NCBI RefSeq assembly: GCF_011044995.1
Contig: NZ_JAAKZW010000063.1
Coordinates: forward strand, 1 to 35,077
Length of the DNA: 35,077 bases
DNA from: Streptomyces mesophilus
Lineage (GTDB): Bacteria > Actinomycetota > Actinomycetes > Streptomycetales > Streptomycetaceae
Direction: 5' to 3'
Part shown: positions 16,473-24,757 of the stretch, in pieces
Numbering within the stretch: position 1 is the stretch's first letter
Layout: every line of letters begins with the position of its first letter
The notes under the pieces: model-generated
What the model was told of the DNA's origin: nothing
Seen by the model: the letters and a program-made list of their open reading frames with translations, nothing else
The model's database searches: none
Made by a program: the position numbers and the translations under genes

Positions 16473-17623
16473 ACGACTTCCCGGAGAGGGATCTTCCTGC
16501 GGGCCGCCGAGACCTCCTCAAGGAGCACCTCATGAACGAGATCCAGCAGGACGACACGGCCCGGGCGGCCCGCCGCGCACCGCGCCGCACCTGGCTGCGC
16601 CCCGCCTTCGCGGGTCCCGCCCTTGCCGGTGCGCTCGCCCTCGCGGTCGTCGGCGGCGTCGCGCTCGCGGGCGGGGACGGCGGCACTGCCGGGACGCCCG
16701 GCGCTTCGGACACCGGGGGCACGGGCACGGGCGTCGCGGTGGGCGGTCCGGCCCCGAAGACCGCCGCCCAGCTGCTCGACCGGGTGGCGACCGTGGCGTC
16801 CAAGGAGGACATCGGCGAGATCCGCGACGAGCAGTACGCGTACATCAAGACGAAGGCCGCCTGGGGCGAGAGCGAGATGTGCGAGCCGATGAAGCTCGGG
16901 CCGGTCAAGGAGCGCGAGGCATGGGTGCCGGTGGCCGGTGACCGCGCCGGAGTGTTCCGTACGGACGCGGGCGCACCGGTCGAGGCCATGGAGAAGCCCC
17001 TGCCGGGCATCGCCTCCAACACGTACTACCGGCATCTCGAATCCCTGCCGACCGACCCCGCCAAGATGCTCGACTGGCTGCACAAGGCGAGCGAGGGCGG
17101 CAACAGCTTGAAGCCGGGCGGCAAGAGCGTGGACCAGAACACCTTCGCCCTCGTCGGTGACCTGGTGCGCGAGTCGCTTGTCCCGCCGAAGGTGGCGGCG
17201 GCGCTCTACCGGGCCGCCGCGAAGATCCCCGGGGTCGAGCTCGTCCCGCAGGCGAAGGACGCCATCGGGCGCGACGGCATCGCGGTCGGCCGGGTCGACG
17301 AGGAGTCGGGGACGCGCGAGGAGCTGATCTTCGACAAGAAGTCCTACGCGTATCTGGGGGAGCGCGGGGTGCTGACCAAGGACGGCGACGGTGGCAGCGT
17401 CACGCTGCCGGACGGCACCGAGAAGCAGTGCGCGGGCACGCCGAAGGGCACCGTGATCGCCAACACCGCGGTCCTCGACCGGAAGGTCGTGGACACGGCG
17501 CCGAAGGCGGAGCCGCGTACGGGCAAGGAAGCGGTGAAGGTCAAGCCGGAGGAGGACCCGAAGGAGCAGGTGACCAAGGAGGACTCCGCACAGGCCGCGA
17601 AGGAGCAGGCCGCGCGCGACTAG
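16469..17623 (+). CDS. CU044_5270-family membrane protein, sigma factor partner
   Basis: 384-residue protein. The N-terminal cytoplasmic part (about 45 residues, NDFPERDLPAGRRDLLKEHL) precedes one membrane helix (FAGPALAGALALAVVGGVALA, approximately). A Gly/Thr-rich linker and a large extracytoplasmic domain with the recurring YAYIKTK and LYRAAAKIPGVELV landmarks follow. The tail is Lys/Glu-rich. The layout matches CU044_5270-type proteins found next to ECF sigma factors in actinobacteria, and it may act as an anti-sigma or sensor protein. No zinc-binding HxxxCxxC anti-sigma motif is visible. It is coupled to the sigma gene by an ATGA overlap. Confidence 0.82.
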   Translation: MNDFPERDLPAGRRDLLKEHLMNEIQQDDTARAARRAPRRTWLRPAFAGPALAGALALAVVGGVALAGGDGGTAGTPGASDTGGTGTGVAVGGPAPKTAAQLLDRVATVASKEDIGEIRDEQYAYIKTKAAWGESEMCEPMKLGPVKEREAWVPVAGDRAGVFRTDAGAPVEAMEKPLPGIASNTYYRHLESLPTDPAKMLDWLHKASEGGNSLKPGGKSVDQNTFALVGDLVRESLVPPKVAAALYRAAAKIPGVELVPQAKDAIGRDGIAVGRVDEESGTREELIFDKKSYAYLGERGVLTKDGDGGSVTLPDGTEKQCAGTPKGTVIANTAVLDRKVVDTAPKAEPRTGKEAVKVKPEEDPKEQVTKEDSAQAAKEQAARD

Positions 17624-17647
17624 TCGCGACTGCACTGAGGGCACCCA

Positions 17648-17683
17648 GGCCACGCACAGGCCGTGCACAGCCCGTGCGTGGCC
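17648..17683 (+). terminator. Terminator after the sigma factor operon
   Basis: Perfect 10-bp stem GGCCACGCAC / GTGCGTGGCC with a GC-rich 16-base loop, 24 bases downstream of the CU044_5270 gene. Confidence 0.65.
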
Positions 17684-17708
17684 CCGGAAACAGCGGCAGG
17701 CTGGTGTC

Positions 17709-18224
17709 ATGACCGAGAACAGCGGAGCAATCGGGCATGGCACCGGCACCACCGACGGCACCACGCAGACGCTGCACTTCGTGCTGCGGCTTCCGCACTC
17801 CGTGGAGCGCGTCTGGACCGCTCTGGTCAGGCCCGACGAACTGCCCGGCTGGCTCGCCGCCGCCGATGTCCTCGAACCGAGGCTCGGCGGCGCGGTCACG
17901 CTGCGGTGGCTGAACAACGAGGAGGACGGCGTGCACTCAGGGCACGTCACCGCCTGGGACGTGGAACGCATCGTCGAGTACACGATCGATCTGCACGGCC
18001 GCTGCCGCTTCCACCTGGAACACGGCACCCCGGACGCCCCGACGACCACCCTCCGCTTCACCAACGAGTTCGAGGGCGACGACTCCCTGCGCCTGGACTG
18101 CCTGGCGGGCTGGCACAACCACTTCGAGTTCCTCCTCGACGCACTGGACGGCCGACCGAAGGACTGGTCGACGTGGAGCCTGGACCGGTGGCGCGAGCTC
18201 AGGGAGTCGTATGCGAAGGGCTGA
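17709..18224 (+). CDS. SRPBCC (AHSA1-like) domain protein
   Basis: 171-residue soluble START/Bet v1-fold protein. Typical beginning FVLRLPHSVERVWTALVRPDELPGWL (residues about 23-48, given in outline), then GGAVTLRWLN and the C-terminal helix GWHNHFEFLLDALDG. Such proteins bind hydrophobic ligands or act as chaperone-like activators; no specific role can be given. The ATG at 17709 lacks a good Shine-Dalgarno sequence; a CAGGCT six bases upstream could be a -10 for a leaderless message. Its TGA starts the first unit of a tandem repeat. Confidence 0.85.
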   Translation: MTENSGAIGHGTGTTDGTTQTLHFVLRLPHSVERVWTALVRPDELPGWLAAADVLEPRLGGAVTLRWLNNEEDGVHSGHVTAWDVERIVEYTIDLHGRCRFHLEHGTPDAPTTTLRFTNEFEGDDSLRLDCLAGWHNHFEFLLDALDGRPKDWSTWSLDRWRELRESYAKG

Positions 18225-18296
18225 GTCCTTCCGTACGGGATGGGTGAGTCCTTCCGTCCGTACGGGATGGGGTGAGTCCTTCCGTACGGGACGGGG
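18222..18296. repeat. 23-28 bp tandem repeat starting at a stop codon
   Basis: Three units of TGAGTCCTTCCGTACGGGAY with GGG endings start at 18222, 18245 and 18273. The TGA of the first unit is the stop codon of the SRPBCC gene. The second unit contains an extra CCGT. Confidence 0.88.
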
Positions 18297-18329
18297 TGAC
18301 CGGAGCCCGGGAGTGGGCAGCCTGGTCCC

Positions 18330-19292
18330 GTGACCCCACGTATCCCCACCCTCGATCTGCGGCCCTGGCTCGCGGGCGACCCCGCCGTACGCGCCGACCT
18401 CGCCGCCACCGTCGACCGTGCGCTGCAGAGCGCCGGGTTCCTTCTGGTGACCGGGCACGGCATCGATCCGCAGGCGCGCACGCGGATCAGGGAGGCGGCC
18501 CGTGCGTTCTTCCGGCTGCCCGACGAGGCGAAGGCCGCGTACGCGGTGAAGGTGGGGGAGCGCGGCTGGCTGGGCCCGGGCGCCGAGGCCAACGGCTATG
18601 CGGAAGGCACCGAGACCCCGCCCGACCTCAAGGAGTCGCTGTCCTTCGCGGCCGAGGAGCCGACGGGTGACAAGGCGGTCGACGCCGAGTGGTTCAAGCC
18701 CAACACCTGGCCCGCCGAAGTCCCGTATCTGCAAAGCCTGGTGGAGTCGTATCTGCGGCAGATGCGCACCCTCTCCGACCAGCTCCTGGAGCTGCTCGGG
18801 GCGGCGCTCGGCGAGCCGGACGACTTCTTCACGCGGCACACCGGGCACCCCACCTGGGGCTTCAACATCAACTGGTATCCGGCGCGGGAGGTCGTGGGCG
18901 AGCCGCAGGACGGCCAGTTCCGGATCGGTCCGCACACCGACTTCGGCACGGTCACCGTGCTCGACCGGCAGGACGGCAAGGGCGGGCTTCAGGTGTTCAC
19001 GGACGACGGCGGCTGGCAGGACGCGCCGTACGATCCGGCCGCGCTGACCGTCAACATCGGGGATCTGATGGCGCGTTGGACCGGTGACCGCTGGCGCTCC
19101 GGACGCCATCGCGTGCTGCCGCCGCCCGCCGCCGCACCGAGCGAGGAGCTGATGTCGCTCGTCTACTTCTACGAGTGCGACCCCGGCACCCGCGTCGAGT
19201 CGCTGCCCGCGCCCACCGGCCGTGTCCCGTACGAGCCCGTGGACTCGCATACGTATCTGCGGGCGAAGCTGGACGCGATCGGCGTGGGCTGA
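18330..19292 (+). CDS. Isopenicillin N synthase-like 2-oxoglutarate/Fe(II) oxygenase
   Basis: 320-residue non-heme iron oxygenase of the IPNS/2OG-Fe(II) family. The N-terminal DIOX-like domain has GFLLVTGHGIDPQAR near 36-50. The jelly-roll core has the iron triad H202-x-D204 (RIGPHTDFGTVTVLD) and H260 (SGRHRVLPP), with the usual spacing of about 56 residues. Family members oxidise small molecules in primary or secondary metabolism; the substrate here is unknown. The GTG at 18330 starts shortly after the tandem repeat and no clear ribosome binding site is seen. It converges closely on the PLDc_N gene. Confidence 0.88.
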   Translation: MTPRIPTLDLRPWLAGDPAVRADLAATVDRALQSAGFLLVTGHGIDPQARTRIREAARAFFRLPDEAKAAYAVKVGERGWLGPGAEANGYAEGTETPPDLKESLSFAAEEPTGDKAVDAEWFKPNTWPAEVPYLQSLVESYLRQMRTLSDQLLELLGAALGEPDDFFTRHTGHPTWGFNINWYPAREVVGEPQDGQFRIGPHTDFGTVTVLDRQDGKGGLQVFTDDGGWQDAPYDPAALTVNIGDLMARWTGDRWRSGRHRVLPPPAAAPSEELMSLVYFYECDPGTRVESLPAPTGRVPYEPVDSHTYLRAKLDAIGVG

Positions 19293-19319
19293 CCCCCGGA
19301 CGACGGGACGGTGGCGCGG

Positions 19320-19718
19320 CTACTTGCCGGGCTCGTCCTTGGGCTCGTCGCCGCCCTCGCGGTTCTTCAGTTCCTCCTCGCGGCGGCGGAGGTCCGCCTC
19401 CCAGTCCTTGAGGACGGACTCGTCCTTTTTGTTCTCGTCCTTGATGGACTTCAGGAACTCGGGATTGTCGTCCGGCGCCACCCACGTCGTGCGGTGGTTG
19501 CGGTGCCACTCCGAGGGGGTGCGGCCGCCCTGCGGCGGGGTGCGCTGCTTGCCGGCCGCGAGCCAGACGATCGGGCCGACGACCCAGAAGAGAAGGATGA
19601 TGAAGACCCAGGCGATCTTCGGCAGATGCTTGGCCTCGTCCTCGGGGGTGTTCAGACAGTCGATGAACGCGAAGATCGTCAGTGCGAGCGGGATCAGGAT
19701 CATCAGGATCCGGAGCAT
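19320..19718 (-). CDS. PLDc_N-domain small membrane protein
   Basis: 132-residue protein. Two N-terminal membrane helices, residues 1-20 (LRILMILIPLALTIFAFIDC) and about 36-55 (WVFIILLFWVVGPIVWLAAG), match the phospholipase D nuclease N-terminal (PLDc_N) domain. A soluble tail follows, including EWHRNHRTTWVAPDDNPEFL and a charged coiled-coil-like segment LRRREEELKNRE. It lacks any catalytic HKD motif, so it is not an enzyme of that type. The ATG at 19718 has AGGGGGA 8 bases upstream. It is divergent from mqnL. Confidence 0.85.
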   Translation of the reverse strand: MLRILMILIPLALTIFAFIDCLNTPEDEAKHLPKIAWVFIILLFWVVGPIVWLAAGKQRTPPQGGRTPSEWHRNHRTTWVAPDDNPEFLKSIKDENKKDESVLKDWEADLRRREEELKNREGGDEPKDEPGK

Positions 19719-19796
19719 GGTGTGCGCATTCCCCCTGAAGCGATGGCGGGGCGGGCCCAGCCGCCCCCGGTGACGGGGCCAGGGTAGCGGGTGCCG

Positions 19797-19802
19797 GATA
19801 CT
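19797..19802 (+). promoter_or_regulatory. Candidate leaderless -10 for mqnL
   Basis: GATACT ends 7 bases before the mqnL ATG and no Shine-Dalgarno sequence exists, which suggests transcription begins at the start codon. No convincing -35 is visible at 17-18 bp. Confidence 0.35.
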
Positions 19803-19809
19803 GGGACGT

Positions 19810-21261
19810 ATGGCTTATGACGATCTTCGCTCCCTGCTCCGGGCCCTGGAGCGTGAGGGCGACCTGAAGCGCATCAAGGCCGAAGTCGACCCGTATCTGG
19901 AGGTCGGCGAGATCGTCGACCGGGTCAACAAGGCGGGCGGCCCGGCGCTCCTCTTCGAGAACGTGCGCGGCTCGTCGATGCCGCTCGCCATGAACGTGTA
20001 CGGGACGGACCGGCGCCTGCTCAAGGCGCTGGGCCTCAAGTCGTACGCGGAGATCAGCGACAAGATTGGCGGGCTGCTCAAGCCCGAGCTGCCGCAGGGC
20101 TTCATCGGCATCCGCGAGGCCTTCGGCAAGCTCGGCGCGATGACCCACGTACCGCCGAAGAAGGTCAAGGACGCTCCGGTCCAGGAGGTCGTCCTGACCG
20201 GCGACGACGTGGATCTGGGGCAGCTGCCGGCGCTGTTCACCTGGCCGGAGGACGGCGGGTCCTTCTTCAACCTCGGGCTGACGCACACCAAGCACCCCGA
20301 GACGGGCGTACGCAATCTCGGCCTCTACCGGCTGCAGCGCCACGACAAGCGCACCATCGGGATGCACTGGCAGATCCACAAGGACAGCCGCAACCACTAC
20401 CAGGTGGCGGCCAAGCGCGGCGAGAAGCTGCCGGTCGCGATCGCCTTCGGCTGCCCGCCCGCGGTGACGTACGCGTCGACCGCGCCGCTGCCCGGGGACA
20501 TGGACGAGTACCTGCTCGCCGGGTTCATCCAGGGCAAGCGCGTCGAGATGGTCGACTGCAAGACCGTGCCGCTCCAGGTGCCGGCCAACGCCGAGGTCGT
20601 CATCGAGGGCTGGCTCGAGCCCGGCGAGATGCTGCCCGAGGGGCCCTTCGGCGACCACACCGGGTTCTACACGCCGCAGGAGCCGTTCCCCGCGCTGAAG
20701 ATCGACTGCGTGACGATGCGGAAGCGTCCGCTGCTCCAGTCGATCGTGGTCGGCCGGCCGCCGACGGAGGACGGCCCGCTGGGCCGCGCGACCGAGCGCT
20801 TCTTCCTGCCGCTGCTGAAGATCATCGTGCCGGACATCGTGGACTACCACCTGCCCGAGTCGGGCGGCTTCCACAACTGCGCGATCGTCTCGATCGAGAA
20901 GAAGTACCCCAAGCACGCACAGAAGGTGATGCACGCCATCTGGGGTGCGCACATGATGTCGCTGACCAAGCTGATCGTCGTGGTCGACGCCGACTGCGAC
21001 GTGCACGATCTCCACGAGGTCTCCTGGCGGGCGCTCGGCAACACGGATTACGCAAGGGACCTGACGGTCGTCGAAGGGCCGGTCGATCACCTCGACCATG
21101 CCTCGTACCAGCAGTTCTGGGGCGGCAAGGCGGGCATCGACGCCACGAAGAAGCTGCCCGAAGAGGGGTATACGAGGGACGGCGGCTGGCCGAACATGGT
21201 CGAGTCCGACCCCTCGACGGCGACGCTCGTCGACCGCCGCTGGAAGGAGTACGGCCTGTGA
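19810..21261 (+). CDS. mqnL: UbiD-family decarboxylase of the futalosine menaquinone route
   Basis: 483-residue UbiD-type decarboxylase that uses prenylated FMN. In the futalosine pathway it is assigned to decarboxylation of the prenylated 1,4-dihydroxy-6-naphthoate. Family landmarks: YDDLRSLLRALEREGDLKRI at the N-terminus, the PPTEDGPLGRATERFFLPLL block, EGPFGDHTGFYTPQEPFPA with the catalytic Glu region, and VVDADCDVHDLHEVSWRALG. Full length. The mqn assignment comes from linkage to the UbiA-type mqnP, UbiX-type mqnM and mqnE. It overlaps the next ORF by GTGA. Confidence 0.92.
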   Translation: MAYDDLRSLLRALEREGDLKRIKAEVDPYLEVGEIVDRVNKAGGPALLFENVRGSSMPLAMNVYGTDRRLLKALGLKSYAEISDKIGGLLKPELPQGFIGIREAFGKLGAMTHVPPKKVKDAPVQEVVLTGDDVDLGQLPALFTWPEDGGSFFNLGLTHTKHPETGVRNLGLYRLQRHDKRTIGMHWQIHKDSRNHYQVAAKRGEKLPVAIAFGCPPAVTYASTAPLPGDMDEYLLAGFIQGKRVEMVDCKTVPLQVPANAEVVIEGWLEPGEMLPEGPFGDHTGFYTPQEPFPALKIDCVTMRKRPLLQSIVVGRPPTEDGPLGRATERFFLPLLKIIVPDIVDYHLPESGGFHNCAIVSIEKKYPKHAQKVMHAIWGAHMMSLTKLIVVVDADCDVHDLHEVSWRALGNTDYARDLTVVEGPVDHLDHASYQQFWGGKAGIDATKKLPEEGYTRDGGWPNMVESDPSTATLVDRRWKEYGL

Positions 21262-21725
21262 GCCCCGTCGTGATGGGCGGACCGTCCCTCTTCCTCGGCG
21301 AGAGCGATTACGTGGCCCTGGTGCGGCCCGAGATCGATCCGGCCGATCCGGAGGTGTGGCAGGCCGCCGCGCAGGCGGGCGTCACGCCCGAGGAGCTGGC
21401 CGACGCGTCCGGGATCTGGACCGTGCTGTGGGAGCGGGACGGCGAGGGCGACGGCTTCGAGCTGCCCGGCGTGCCCGACGCGGAGCCCGCGTTCTTCGCC
21501 CGGACGCTACGGGCCGAACTGGTCGCGGGGAGCGAGAAGTTCACCGTCGACGGCGGCGCCGCACTGCGTCTCGAAGGGACCGCTCAAGGCGAAGGCGCCT
21601 GGTCCCTGACCGCGCACCTCACTCCGCCCGGCGACGAGGCGGGCCCGCTCACCGTCGTGACCGGCCCGCTGCCCGCTGCCGGGCTCCTGGCAGACCTCGA
21701 CGCGTTTCTGGAGAGCCTCGCATGA
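21258..21725 (+). CDS. Uncharacterised protein coupled between mqnL and mqnP
   Basis: 155-residue acidic soluble protein, family not recognised. The GTG at 21258 overlaps the mqnL stop (GTGA), and its TGA overlaps the mqnP start (ATGA), so all three should be translated from one message. Codons show the same G/C third-position bias as the neighbours, supporting real coding. Landmarks are MGGPSLFLGESDYVALVRPE near the N-terminus, WQAAAQAGVTPEELADASGIWTVLW (read in two pieces) and a final LPAAGLLADLDAFLESLA. There is no signal peptide, membrane helix or cysteine cluster. It could be an assembly or regulatory factor for the decarboxylase or prenyltransferase; this is inference from position. Confidence 0.75.
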   Translation: MSPVVMGGPSLFLGESDYVALVRPEIDPADPEVWQAAAQAGVTPEELADASGIWTVLWERDGEGDGFELPGVPDAEPAFFARTLRAELVAGSEKFTVDGGAALRLEGTAQGEGAWSLTAHLTPPGDEAGPLTVVTGPLPAAGLLADLDAFLESLA

Positions 21726-22636
21726 TGACCACCGCCGACGAGGTCGTGGGCCAGCCCCCGTCAAGCAGCAGGCTGAAGGCGTTTCTGCGGCTCGTCATGA
21801 TCGAGCACTCGGTGTTCGCGCTGCCGTTCGCGTACATCGCCGCGCTGACCGCGATGTTCCAGCTCGACAAGAACATCCACTGGGGGCGGCTGCTCCTGGT
21901 CACCATCTGCATGGTGGGGCTGCGCACCTTCGCGATGGCCGCGAACCGGATCATCGACCGCGAGATCGACGCCCGCAATCCGCGTACGGCCGGGCGCGAG
22001 CTCGTGACCGGTGCGGTGTCGGTGAAGTCCGCGTGGACCGGCGCGATCGTCGCGGTCGTGATCTTTCTGGGCTCCGCGGCGCTGCTCAACCCGCTGTGCC
22101 TGGCGCTCGCGCCGCTCGCCGTCGTGCCGATGGTGGTCTACCCGTACGGCAAGCGCTTCACGAACTTCCCGCACGCGATCCTCGGCATCGCGCAGGCCAT
22201 AGGGCCGATCGGCGCGTGGCTCGCGATCACGGGTGAGTGGTCCTGGGACGCGGTCATCCTCGGGCTCGCGGTCGGCATCTGGATCGGCGGCTTCGACCTG
22301 ATCTTCGCCTGCCAGGACGTGGCGGCGGACCGCGCCGAAGGCGTGAAGTCGGTGCCGGCCCGCTTCGGTATCGCGGCGGCGCTGTACGGGGCGCGGGGTG
22401 CGCATGTCGTCACGACGGCGCTCCTCGCCTGGTACGCGTACGCCACCGACGCCGGGTTCTTCTTCTGGCTCGGCCTGATGATCGTGGCGGCGGCCTTCGC
22501 GTACGAGCATGCGATCGTCACGCCGAAGGACCTGTCCCGCCTGAACCGCGCGTTCTTCACGGTGAACGGGTTCATCGGGATCGCGCTGTTCGTGTGCGCG
22601 CTGCTGGATCTGCTGGTGCGGGGGCTGACGGTTTAG
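21722..22636 (+). CDS. mqnP: UbiA-family polyprenyltransferase MqnP
   Basis: 304-residue integral membrane prenyltransferase that attaches the polyprenyl chain to the naphthoate intermediate of the futalosine menaquinone pathway. Two Asp-rich magnesium-diphosphate motifs are visible: NRIIDREID (D79, D83) and QDVAADRAEG (D199, D203). About eight hydrophobic helices surround them. Length is normal. Start ATG at 21722 overlaps the previous stop; an ATG one codon later is equivalent. It lies in one coupled unit with mqnL and the 155-residue ORF. UbiA and MenA are alternatives by fold, but linkage to mqnE and mqnM favours MqnP. Confidence 0.93.
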   Translation: MMTTADEVVGQPPSSSRLKAFLRLVMIEHSVFALPFAYIAALTAMFQLDKNIHWGRLLLVTICMVGLRTFAMAANRIIDREIDARNPRTAGRELVTGAVSVKSAWTGAIVAVVIFLGSAALLNPLCLALAPLAVVPMVVYPYGKRFTNFPHAILGIAQAIGPIGAWLAITGEWSWDAVILGLAVGIWIGGFDLIFACQDVAADRAEGVKSVPARFGIAAALYGARGAHVVTTALLAWYAYATDAGFFFWLGLMIVAAAFAYEHAIVTPKDLSRLNRAFFTVNGFIGIALFVCALLDLLVRGLTV

Positions 22637-22653
22637 CCGCTTGCGCGCAGTGC

Positions 22654-23097
22654 TTACGACACCGTCATACGTCGAGCGAGCTCGGCGAGGCGGTGTCGTT
22701 GCACGTTGGTCGCCTGGCCGATCACCAGGCGCCGCAGCAGCTTCGGATACGTGACGCTGACGGTCTCGCTCACGCGGGTGCCCGCCCCGTCCGGGGCGAG
22801 CTCCACCGTGGCCGTCAGCCGGACGCGGCCGGGGCTGCGGACGTCGCTCACGATCCGCCGCCCGGGCTCGGGGAACGTCATCGTCACGCGGATCGGGTTG
22901 TCCCAGCGCAGTGGGCCGAGGACGCGGAAGCGCTCCACCGCCACGTACCGGACCTCGTCCTCGGCGGTGACGACATCGCGTACCGCGACCAGCAGCGGAG
23001 AGAGACCGATATAGCTCTCCGGGTCCGCGAGGTGCGCGAAGATCCGCGCCGCCGGCGCGGGAACGGTGACGTCGTGGCTGAACTCCTCGGTGGGCAC
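22654..23097 (-). CDS. SRPBCC family protein
   Basis: 147-residue polyketide-cyclase/START-like protein. It opens EFSHDVTVPAPAARIFAHLADPESY (outline of residues 4-28), has LSPLLVAVRDV and alternating beta strands, and ends with a helix-rich NVQRHRLAELARRM. No catalytic residues can be assigned; family members bind lipophilic ligands such as quinones or fatty acids. It is convergent with mqnP, 17 bases apart, and divergent from the SDR gene across a 21-bp tandem repeat. A role in quinone handling is conceivable but only from location. Confidence 0.83.
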   Translation of the reverse strand: MPTEEFSHDVTVPAPAARIFAHLADPESYIGLSPLLVAVRDVVTAEDEVRYVAVERFRVLGPLRWDNPIRVTMTFPEPGRRIVSDVRSPGRVRLTATVELAPDGAGTRVSETVSVTYPKLLRRLVIGQATNVQRHRLAELARRMTVS

Positions 23098-23114
23098 GGC
23101 GCCATCATGCCCCG

Positions 23115-23199
23115 GCGATCACTGCGGGAACAGATGCGATCACTGCGGGAACAGATGCGATCACCGCGGGAACAGCGGCGAGCCGGCGCGGGAACAGAG
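23115..23199. repeat. 21-bp tandem repeat in a divergent promoter region
   Basis: GCGATCACTGCGGGAACAGAT at 23115 and 23136 is identical in both copies (first 20 bases quoted suffice to identify it). A third copy at 23157 and a fourth, diverged 22-base copy at 23178 follow. It lies between two divergent gene starts, so copy number could affect their expression. Confidence 0.9.
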
Positions 23200-23322
23200 G
23201 CGAGCCGGCGCCGGCTCATCCGGGGCGGGCCCCCGGCCTGCGGGGACGCGCGGTCGGTGGTGCGATGGAGAGACCCGAGGTCCACCGTCCGCACCCTCCG
23301 GACCGTCCGAAAGGCGCCCCGC

Positions 23323-24042
23323 ATGCCCAAGCCCCTCGTCGTCGTCACCGGTGCCAGCTCGGGCATCGGCGCCGCCACCGCCCGGCTGCTTTCCGCGCAG
23401 GGCCACCCGCTGCTGCTGCTCGCCCGGCGCGTGGACCGCCTCGAAGCGCTCGGGCTCCCGGACGCCATGTGCCGCAAGGTGGACATCACCGACCGCGCCG
23501 CCGTCGCCGACGCCGTGGCGGAGGCCGAAGCGGCGTACGGGCCCGTGGACGCGCTGATCAACAACGCGGGCGTGATGCTGCTCGGCCGGATCGCCGACCA
23601 GGACGCCGGCGAATGGGACCGCATGCTCGACGTGAACGTGAAGGGACTGCTCGGAGCGGTGCGTGCGGTGCTGCCCGGCATGATCGAGCGTGAGCGCGGC
23701 ACCCTCGTGAACATCGGCTCGGTGGCCGGCCGCAAGACCTTCCCGAACCACACCGCGTACGTGGGCACCAAGTTCGCCGTGCACGCGATGTCGGAGAACC
23801 TCCGCGAGGAAGTCGCGCCGCACGGTGTCCGCGTGACCGTCATCGGCCCCGGCGCCGTCGAGACCGAGCTCCTCTCGCACACCACCGACGACGGCATCAA
23901 GGCCGGATACGAGGAGTGGAAGAAGGAGAACGCCGCGCTCTCCCCGGACACCGTGGCCCAGGCCGTGCTCTATGCGTACGGGCAGCCGCAGGACGTGTGC
24001 ATCCGCGAGATCGTGCTGGCCGGGACGCGTCAGCAGGCCTGA
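23323..24042 (+). CDS. Short-chain dehydrogenase/reductase
   Basis: 239-residue classical SDR. Cofactor motif TGASSGIG is at residues 9-16, NNAG near 83-86, a catalytic serine lies in NIGSVAGRK, and Y146-x3-K150 is in HTAYVGTKFAVHAM. The LARR segment after the second strand favours NADP(H). The C-terminus, PDTVAQAVLYAYGQPQDV, matches the YdfG-like / clavaldehyde-dehydrogenase-type group. Substrate unknown. The ATG at 23323 has only a weak upstream AAAGG. Monocistronic, closed by a perfect hairpin. Confidence 0.93.
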   Translation: MPKPLVVVTGASSGIGAATARLLSAQGHPLLLLARRVDRLEALGLPDAMCRKVDITDRAAVADAVAEAEAAYGPVDALINNAGVMLLGRIADQDAGEWDRMLDVNVKGLLGAVRAVLPGMIERERGTLVNIGSVAGRKTFPNHTAYVGTKFAVHAMSENLREEVAPHGVRVTVIGPGAVETELLSHTTDDGIKAGYEEWKKENAALSPDTVAQAVLYAYGQPQDVCIREIVLAGTRQQA

Positions 24043-24061
24043 AATCCGGTGATACCGCCCG

Positions 24062-24110
24062 CAGTTGACCGCTCCGGAGCAGCCGCGGACGGCCCCGGAG
24101 CGGTCAACTG
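24062..24110 (+). terminator. Terminator after the SDR gene
   Basis: Perfect 16-bp stem CAGTTGACCGCTCCGG / CCGGAGCGGTCAACTG with a 17-base loop, 20 bases after the stop codon. Confidence 0.85.
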
Positions 24111-24198
24111 TCAGTCGCTGTCGTAATGTTCAGCGGATCATCAGCACGCTCACCGTGCGCCGGCCGATCCGCCGGGCGCCGCGACGAGGGGGAAGTCC

Positions 24199-24642
24199 GT
24201 GCAGTTCAAGCTCCTGCCGCGTTCGTTGTCCGGCTGGACCATGTCCATATTCGGCGTACTCGCCGCCGGCATGGGCATCGTGGGCCTGATCGCGCCCGAC
24301 GCCCTGATCAAGATGATGGGCTTCGCGTCCGCGCCGGACGGCGGTCGCGGCGACGGCGACTACACGGTGGTCTTCCTGACGGCCTCGTCCATGGCCGCGC
24401 TCAACATGGGCGTCTACTACGTCCTTGCCGCCGCGAGCAATTGGACGGCCTTCTTCCGCTGGACCGTTCCGTTCCGCCTCCTCACCTGCACCGTCTTCAC
24501 CCTGGCCGTGCTCGGCGACCGCGCTCCCGCGGGGTTCATCGGGGTGGGTCTGTGGGAGGGACTCGGCGCCGTGGCGACCGCGATCGCGCTGCGCAAGGAC
24601 AAGCAGCGGGCCGCGCCGCCGGCTCCTGCCGCGGCTGTCTGA
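24199..24642 (+). CDS. Small four-helix membrane protein, unknown
   Basis: 147-residue hydrophobic protein, not recognised as a named family. About four membrane segments can be read: residues 14-32 (MSIFGVLAAGMGIVGLIAP), 56-80 (VVFLTASSMAALNMGVYYVLA), 88-105 (RWTVPFRLLTCTVFTLAVLG) and 112-128. The C-terminus is short, basic and Ala/Pro-rich. The GTG at 24199 has GAGGGGGAAG upstream. A TAATGT at 24124 may be its -10 box. Context gives no function. Confidence 0.75.
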   Translation: MQFKLLPRSLSGWTMSIFGVLAAGMGIVGLIAPDALIKMMGFASAPDGGRGDGDYTVVFLTASSMAALNMGVYYVLAAASNWTAFFRWTVPFRLLTCTVFTLAVLGDRAPAGFIGVGLWEGLGAVATAIALRKDKQRAAPPAPAAAV

Positions 24643-24666
24643 CCGGGCCCGTTCGTCCTTTAAGCT
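24639..24666 (+). promoter_or_regulatory. Candidate promoter of the deoxynucleoside kinase gene
   Basis: CTGACC (24639-24644), 16 bp, TAAGCT (24661-24666). The -10 lies in a locally AT-richer patch about 90 bases before the kinase start. Low confidence. Confidence 0.28.
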
Positions 24667-24757
24667 TCACTGCGGCTCCGGGGGTTGTCTCGTGGCTCGC
24701 GACTTGGTTCGTGACTTGGCTCGTACGAAGAGACGACCCCGCAGGGAGAAGTGAGGT

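Noticed and set aside
19051..21099. Open frame of over 680 codons on the minus strand opposite mqnL
   Set aside because: Covers the antisense of mqnL and the PLDc_N region; no start signal and no family features.
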